This document shows positions 26,101 through 32,100 of a stretch of 64,000 bases of DNA, in pieces. The DNA is from Bugulina stolonifera. Taxonomy: Eukaryota; Bryozoa; Gymnolaemata; Cheilostomatida; Bugulidae. The notes beneath the pieces were generated by a model that saw only the letters and a program-made list of their open reading frames with translations, ran no database searches and had not been told where the DNA came from. The DNA is taken from NCBI GenBank assembly GCA_935421135.1, contig OW285188.1:1137001-1201000 (forward strand), read 5' to 3'. The stretch's first letter is position 1. Every line of letters starts with the position of its first letter. The position numbers and the translations under genes were made by a program.

Positions 26101-29100
26101 GCAGCCGGCCATGTCGATCAGTACACTTCAGCTTTCTTCCGTCTACTTGCACTATGGGCTGGTTGAACTCCATGGAACAATTGTGCGCCATCAGAAAAGG
26201 CATGCCCAATATGGCATCCTCATTGATGCGACTCACTGCAAAGACCTCCTCTGTCTTTATGTCCCGAATCCTGAGTGGCAGCCTCAACACACCATAGAAC
26301 GGCAGCTGTGTACCATCGGCCATTATACCATGAGAGTCACTTTCTTCCAGACTGTCTTTCACCCGACCTGGAAGCTTGTCAAACACTTGTTTGGATAATA
26401 AGCTGGTCGTGCAGCCTGTGTCCACCAGAAACTGCACTGGCTTACCCTCCAGTCTTTCTGGGAGGAAGTAACTGGTTGCATAGGGCTTGTTTAAAACCTG
26501 TACTGTTGTCTCCTCTGGCTCCTCTACTGTGGGACTCCTAGTTGGCACTCTGTTAGCTGCCAACGGTTGCCCATCTCCGAGGTAAGCCGGTTCGTCTATA
26601 CAGGAGTGGCCTAGTACGTCTTGAGGCCGTCCTGCCGCTTTTAAGGCAGGTGTCGGCCTTCTACACCCCTCACTGTGCCCTGCCACTTTTAAGGCAGGCA
26701 CCACAGCCTGTTTTGATGGTGACCTTCCGCCATGTGTGCCCACCGCTGGCTTCCATTTTTCAGGAAGCTCCTGGGTGTGTGGCATTTGGTCATAATGTTC
26801 TTCATCCTCTACCATAAGAGGTTGGAAGTAATTGCTCGTCAGTGCACCTGAGGTGGTCTCCACTTCCTGTGGTGAGCTAGTCTGTCGAGGATGCCTCCAA
26901 CCCTCCGCTGTCTGGGTAGCCGGCTCTCCCTGCCGGCTTAGTTTGGTCTTGCCTTTATGTTTTTGGTGTCTAGGTGCCCTAATGCAACCAGTAGAAGGCA
27001 CTACTGTTGCGGGCTCCGCCCGTTTCCCTGAGCAGAAGCTTCTTGGGGCTTGGACCAAGTATTGGTAGGGCAGTCCCTTCTGAGGTGGCCTTCCTTGCCA
27101 CATCCCCAACAACCTGCCTTCTGAACCGGAACCTCTTTTCGTCTCATGGGTGCTTGGGCTACGGGCCTGGCTTGCAGTAGCTCTACTTTCTCCACCAGCT
27201 TCTGCATGGTTTCCATCAGAGTGGTTAGCACCTTTCCTGTGGCACCGGATACCCCCTCTTCTCCATCTTCCTCGTCATCCACCCTTCGGACAACTGCACC
27301 AGACCCTTTCTCATAGCTTGTTCGTACTTGTAGGAACTCATTTCCAGCCTTAACAGCATCTCCCAGAGTAGGTGTAGGAACAGCCAACAGGTGTCTCTGT
27401 AGAGCAGCATGACCCAGAGTGCTGCAAAAGGTGTCTAGTGCTAAACCAGCTTGATGCCCATCTGGCAGCTCCTCATATGCTACACTGACCAGCCGCTCCA
27501 CTTCCATGGCATGCTCCTGTAAGGGTGTTCCATAGCCTTTACGGAGAGTGCTCAGTCGCGTTCTGGCTTCCCTAGGAGAAAGCCCAAACTGAGCTCGTAG
27601 AGCGGTGTATACAGCTTGCACATTTGCGGCTCTCCCACAGTCCTGGGCACTTTCCTTCAGGGCCTCTCTGAGATGTAACAGTGCAGCAGCAGGTCCCCAT
27701 TCATTAGCCTCGGTAACCTCATCAAACCTAGTGATGAAGTATTCCACATCCCCTTTCCTTTCAAACTGGGGAGCCTTGAACTGGTGGACTGGTGCTGGGT
27801 GCCTGGGCTCGGCTAATATTCTTTCTAAGACATCTGCCAGCCGGTCACCTCCTCTGTCAGCACTCCTCGCTCTCCGATTAGCCATTTATTGTCTGTGGCT
27901 GTAACCTGATTATTACTTCCTGGAATAGGCCCACTGTACCTACAGAGCCCGTCCTCGGTTCCAAACCCGCTTGACTGTCACTTTTAAGACAGCTTGTACA
28001 AGCCTCCTACCCAGCTGTCATTTTTAAGACAGCCTAAGTAGTGTTTAGGGACTACGCTATATGCCACATCGCGTTGCTGTCACTTTTAAGACAGCCTGCG
28101 TTGTGCCATTCAGTGTGCCTTGAGTCGGCATAGCAATTGGGATTCTCTGTATTCCACCGCTGCCACCAATGTAAAGGATGCCGGGTGAGCTGCCACTTTT
28201 AAGGCAGCACCACCTGGATACCTTCACCGCTATACTGACTTACAAAGGCACAGTCAGCTTGCCACTTTTAAGGCAGGCTTGACTAGTCCCTTTGTACCTG
28301 CTGGCTCCCTGCCAAGTATTGGCCTGGTAGCCGGCTGTGTACCGGCTAATGCCCTGCAATGTACCGGCTAATGTATTATTATGTTAACCACAAACAATCA
28401 AGTGTCAGCTTGATGCCGGTTGACTGCTAATTAATCTGTGAAGTGAATGCCTGCCAAATGTCCAAGTGTATAGTGCTGTTTATTGTGACAAAAGAGGCAG
28501 AGCAGAACATCTGCTCTGCTCATATAGCATAGCAAAGACCAAAGGTCATTACATACCAGCTGACTAATACAACGTTCCAAGCCGGCATCAGTATAAAAGC
28601 ATAATGATACAAATTATTGGCACATGCATATACATGTAGAATACGGAGACACAGATTATTAGCATACTAGGTATATGCATGCGTAATTATGTGTGTAATA
28701 TAATATTATAAAATGTAGAATATCATAGCTAGTGTCAAAATCTACCACACATGTACATGTGCATTGCATAACACGGCCCATTCAGTGATACACCCATGTG
28801 CTAATGGTAGATGTACTCACCAGTTCCCTTCTTGGGCTGGAAGTGATGTCCATAATGGTGCAGTTCATTCATTAGCCACTGAGGTTGGGAGGAGCCTACT
28901 TATAGAGTGCCTGGTGTAGACCTACTTCAGTAAAGATTCTTATTTTCAATAATACGAGTACATGACACAACCCAAGTGATCAGAACAGGTAGCCTAGCCC
29001 TAGCCACAAACTTGTTTCTGTTACAATATATGTAGAAAATAGACCAATACATGTACATGTAGGTGGGTGCTAGGCTGTTGAGTGTTAGTGTTGAATAATT

Positions 29101-32100
29101 AGTACTCCACTCATTATATCAGCTCTTGCTATTATTGTGGTCAGGTATTCCTCATCAGCAGAGCAGCCTTATGACATTGGTCATATTATTGCATTCTCGT
29201 GGTTTGTGTTGCTAGTACAACTTATTTTTAGCAAAAGTAGAGAGATGACAACTTTACATGCACAGCCAAAAAACAACTTTTGTGGAAGGTAACTCTGAAT
29301 TACAGAGCCATTTCACTACTAAATCCAGCGATAAATGACTCCATTGAAAAGATAACTCTTAAAAATCAGTAGATTTGCCTTGAAAAATGGAGCGCAAGGA
29401 TATATGATAAGCCTAGGGTGCATGATCTCTTTAACATAACAGAACTATATGCATCAATGTTTATTACACTCAAAACTACAACACTGCAGATGGGCAACAA
29501 GTTATGCTTCACATGTATAGGACAGCAGTATAAAAATGCATCTGGTTAAGGAACAGTATGCATTCAGTGGGTTTTCCTAGCTTAGCTTGAGCAGAAATAT
29601 TGCAGTAGTAGCTACCTCTACTAGTAAAAGCGACCAACTACTAACTAAGTGATTACTATTATTTACACAGGCACGATAAGCAGTCAGTCATGACTAATGC
29701 TTGCTGCAATAGTATTATCATTGACTATAGTGTGGAAGCCTAAGCACCTTGAAGTTTGAACTCCAATTAAGTGAGGCCATTTATATAGTGCTCAGCAGGG
29801 ACCAAGGCTAATAGTTCGAACTAACCAAGTTTTCGAATTAACCCAGGCTGAATTAAACGAGGCCCACTGTATAACTACTAGAATTGAGTGAAACTAAAGT
29901 ACATGTAAGTCATCACTGGGTGACAATGATGGCTGCAGCTAAGTCTGTATTCCAAGGATGACATCGAATTACAAAGATTGAAAGATGCATAACATTAATT
30001 CACGTGTTCGCAATCCCAGTCATCACCGGAAATGGTCGCCATTTTCATTTCGTCCATTAATTTGCAATAATAATTATTTATAGCAATGTGCAAGTCTAAC
30101 TACCAGAATTGAGTAAAAACTGCTGTAAGTCATTACTGAGTGACAATGATGGCTGCAACTACGTCTGTAGTCCAAGGATGACATATAATTATAAGGACAA
30201 GCACTTCGTGCTTGGTCTGCGACGCAAGTCTCACTGCATTAGTTGCTCGCTTCGCTCGCGTGTAATGATGGCTTGTGTTCATGTGCTGTGGTCATGCATG
30301 TGCATGACCTCTGGTGGCGCAGGCATGTTACAGTGATTCCATAAGGAGTTGCGCTCCCTTGCATTAAGAAGACAACTCCAAGTCCATAGCCCGAGTTCTA
30401 GCACCAAAAAGTTGGGTGGGTCGGGCACCCAACCCGCCCTTGTTCAGGGTTGAGGGCCTAAGGCTACGGCCACGCCCCGGCAGTGATGCCTGGGGACCCG
30501 ATCCCAAGGTCCTAGCACCACCCGGAACGGAGTTCCTCACCGGTAGCATTGTATTATATATAAATCAAGGGTCCAAGAGGATCTCCGCTGCAAGCATAGC
30601 CTGAGTTCCAACACTTATTTGGCGGGTGGGGTGGGTCGAGCACCCACCCCGTCCTAGGTCGGGTCCGAGGGCCTAAGGCTAGGGACCCACCCCGGCAGCG
30701 ATGGAGGGGAAACCCGGTCCCAAGGTCCTAGCGCCACCCGGGGCCGAGATCCTGACCGGCAGCATTGCAACATATGAATCGTCCCGATTTTCGACCCCAA
30801 ATCTGATTGGAGGATGGCAGACCGCAGACCGTAAACCGTAGACCGTAAACCGTAGACCGTAAACCGTAGACCGTAAACCGTTTCGTCTTTAGTTATATGA
30901 TTGAAAGAAGCATAAAAATGGCGGCCATTTTGATTTCGTTTAATAATTAACAATTATTAAATCATATAACAAAAGACGGAACGATCTGCGGTTTACGGTC
31001 TGCCATCCTCCAGTCAGACTTGGGGTCGAAAATTGGGACGATTCATATATGTTGCAATGCTGCTGGTCAGGATCTCGGCTCCGGGTGGCGCTAGGACCTT
31101 GGGACTGGGTTCCCCTGCACCGCTGCCGGGGTGGGTCTCTAGCCTTAGGCCCTTGGGCCGGACCTAGGGTGGGGTGGATGCTCGACCTACCCCACCCACC
31201 GAGTAAGTGTTGGAACTCAGGCTATGCCGGGAGCAGAGATCCTCTTGGACACTTGATTTATATATGTTACAATGCTGCCGGTGAGGATCTTGGTTCCGGA
31301 TGGTGCTAGAACCTTGGGACCGGGTCCCCAGGCCTTGCAGGCGGGGCTGTAGCCTTAGGCCCTCAACCCTGACTAAGGGCGGGGTGGGTGCCCGACCCAC
31401 CTCACCCGACTCATTGGTGCTGGAACTCGGGCTATGAACTTGGAGTTGTCTTCTTAATGCAAGGGCGCGCAACTCCTTATGGAATCACTGTAAAATGCCT
31501 GCGCCACCAGAGGTCATGCACATGCATGACCACAGCACATGAACACAAGCCATCATTACACGCGAGCGAAGCAAGCAACTAATGCAGTGAGACTTGCGTC
31601 GCAGACCAAGCACGAAGTGCTTGTATAACAAAAGACGAAACGGTCTATGGTCTGCAGTCTGCGGTTAACGGTCTTCCATCCTCCAATCAGATTTGAGGTC
31701 GAAAATTGGGATGATTCATATATGTTGCAATGCTGCCGGTCAGCATCTCGGCTCCGGGTGGCGCTAGGACCTTGGGACCGAGTCCCCCTGCATCGCTGCC
31801 GGGGCGGGTCCCTAGCCTTAGGCCGTCGGACTCCACTTAGGGTGGGGTGGGTGCTCAACCCACCCTACCCGCCGAATAAGTGTTGGAACACGGGCTATGC
31901 TGGCAGCGAAGATTCCCCTAGACCCGTGATTTCTATATGTTGCAATGCTGCCGGTCAGGATCTCGGCTCCGGGTGGTGCTAGGACCTCTAGACCAGGTCC
32001 CCACCCTTCCCACTATATTGGTGTTGGAACTCGAGCTATGTACTTGGAGTTGTCTCCCTAATGCAAGGAAACAACTGCTCATGGAGTCATTGTAACATGC

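Larger units (their letters stand above)
24078..28277 (-). repeat. Ten dispersed copies of a hairpin motif in gypsy C (CTGCC...GGCAG)
   Basis: Copies lie at 24078, 24181, 24231, 26631, 26679, 27975, 28015, 28077, 28190 and 28259. The plus-strand form is CTGCCACTTTTAAGGCAG; three leader copies read CTGTCACTTTTAAGACAG, where both stem sides change together. In pol the motif encodes PALKVAG or PALKAAG. One copy has T in the loop and two have G. Confidence 0.9.
22370..28900 (-). mobile_element. Ty3/gypsy retrotransposon C with frameshift-type gag/pol, decaying
   Basis: On the minus strand: the LTR (from 28170 rightward on the map; right limit not found), tRNA-Leu primer site (28154-28168), leader with hairpins, gag (27885-27001), and pol (27112-22955) with two in-frame stops and a frame change near the end. 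A minus-strand AATAAA lies in the LTR at 28484-28479. I found no matching 3' LTR around 22.1-22.4 kb, so that end is probably lost. It is antisense within the last kinesin intron. Confidence 0.85.
19760..29869. mobile_element. Pogo/Tigger-like element (TA duplications) with nested insertions
   Basis: The left end CAGTGGAACTTGTTTAACTC and the right end GAATTAAACGAGGCCCACTG are inverted repeats of each other with mismatches. Both are flanked by TA (19758-19759, 29870-29871). A related sequence at about 30060-30120 reads across the site without the element (GCAAGTCTAACTACCAGAAT), like an empty site. No transposase is visible. Most of the 10.1 kb is later insertions: a TIR element (20590-21898) and a Ty3/gypsy element (about 22.1-28.9 kb). 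Confidence 0.72.
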
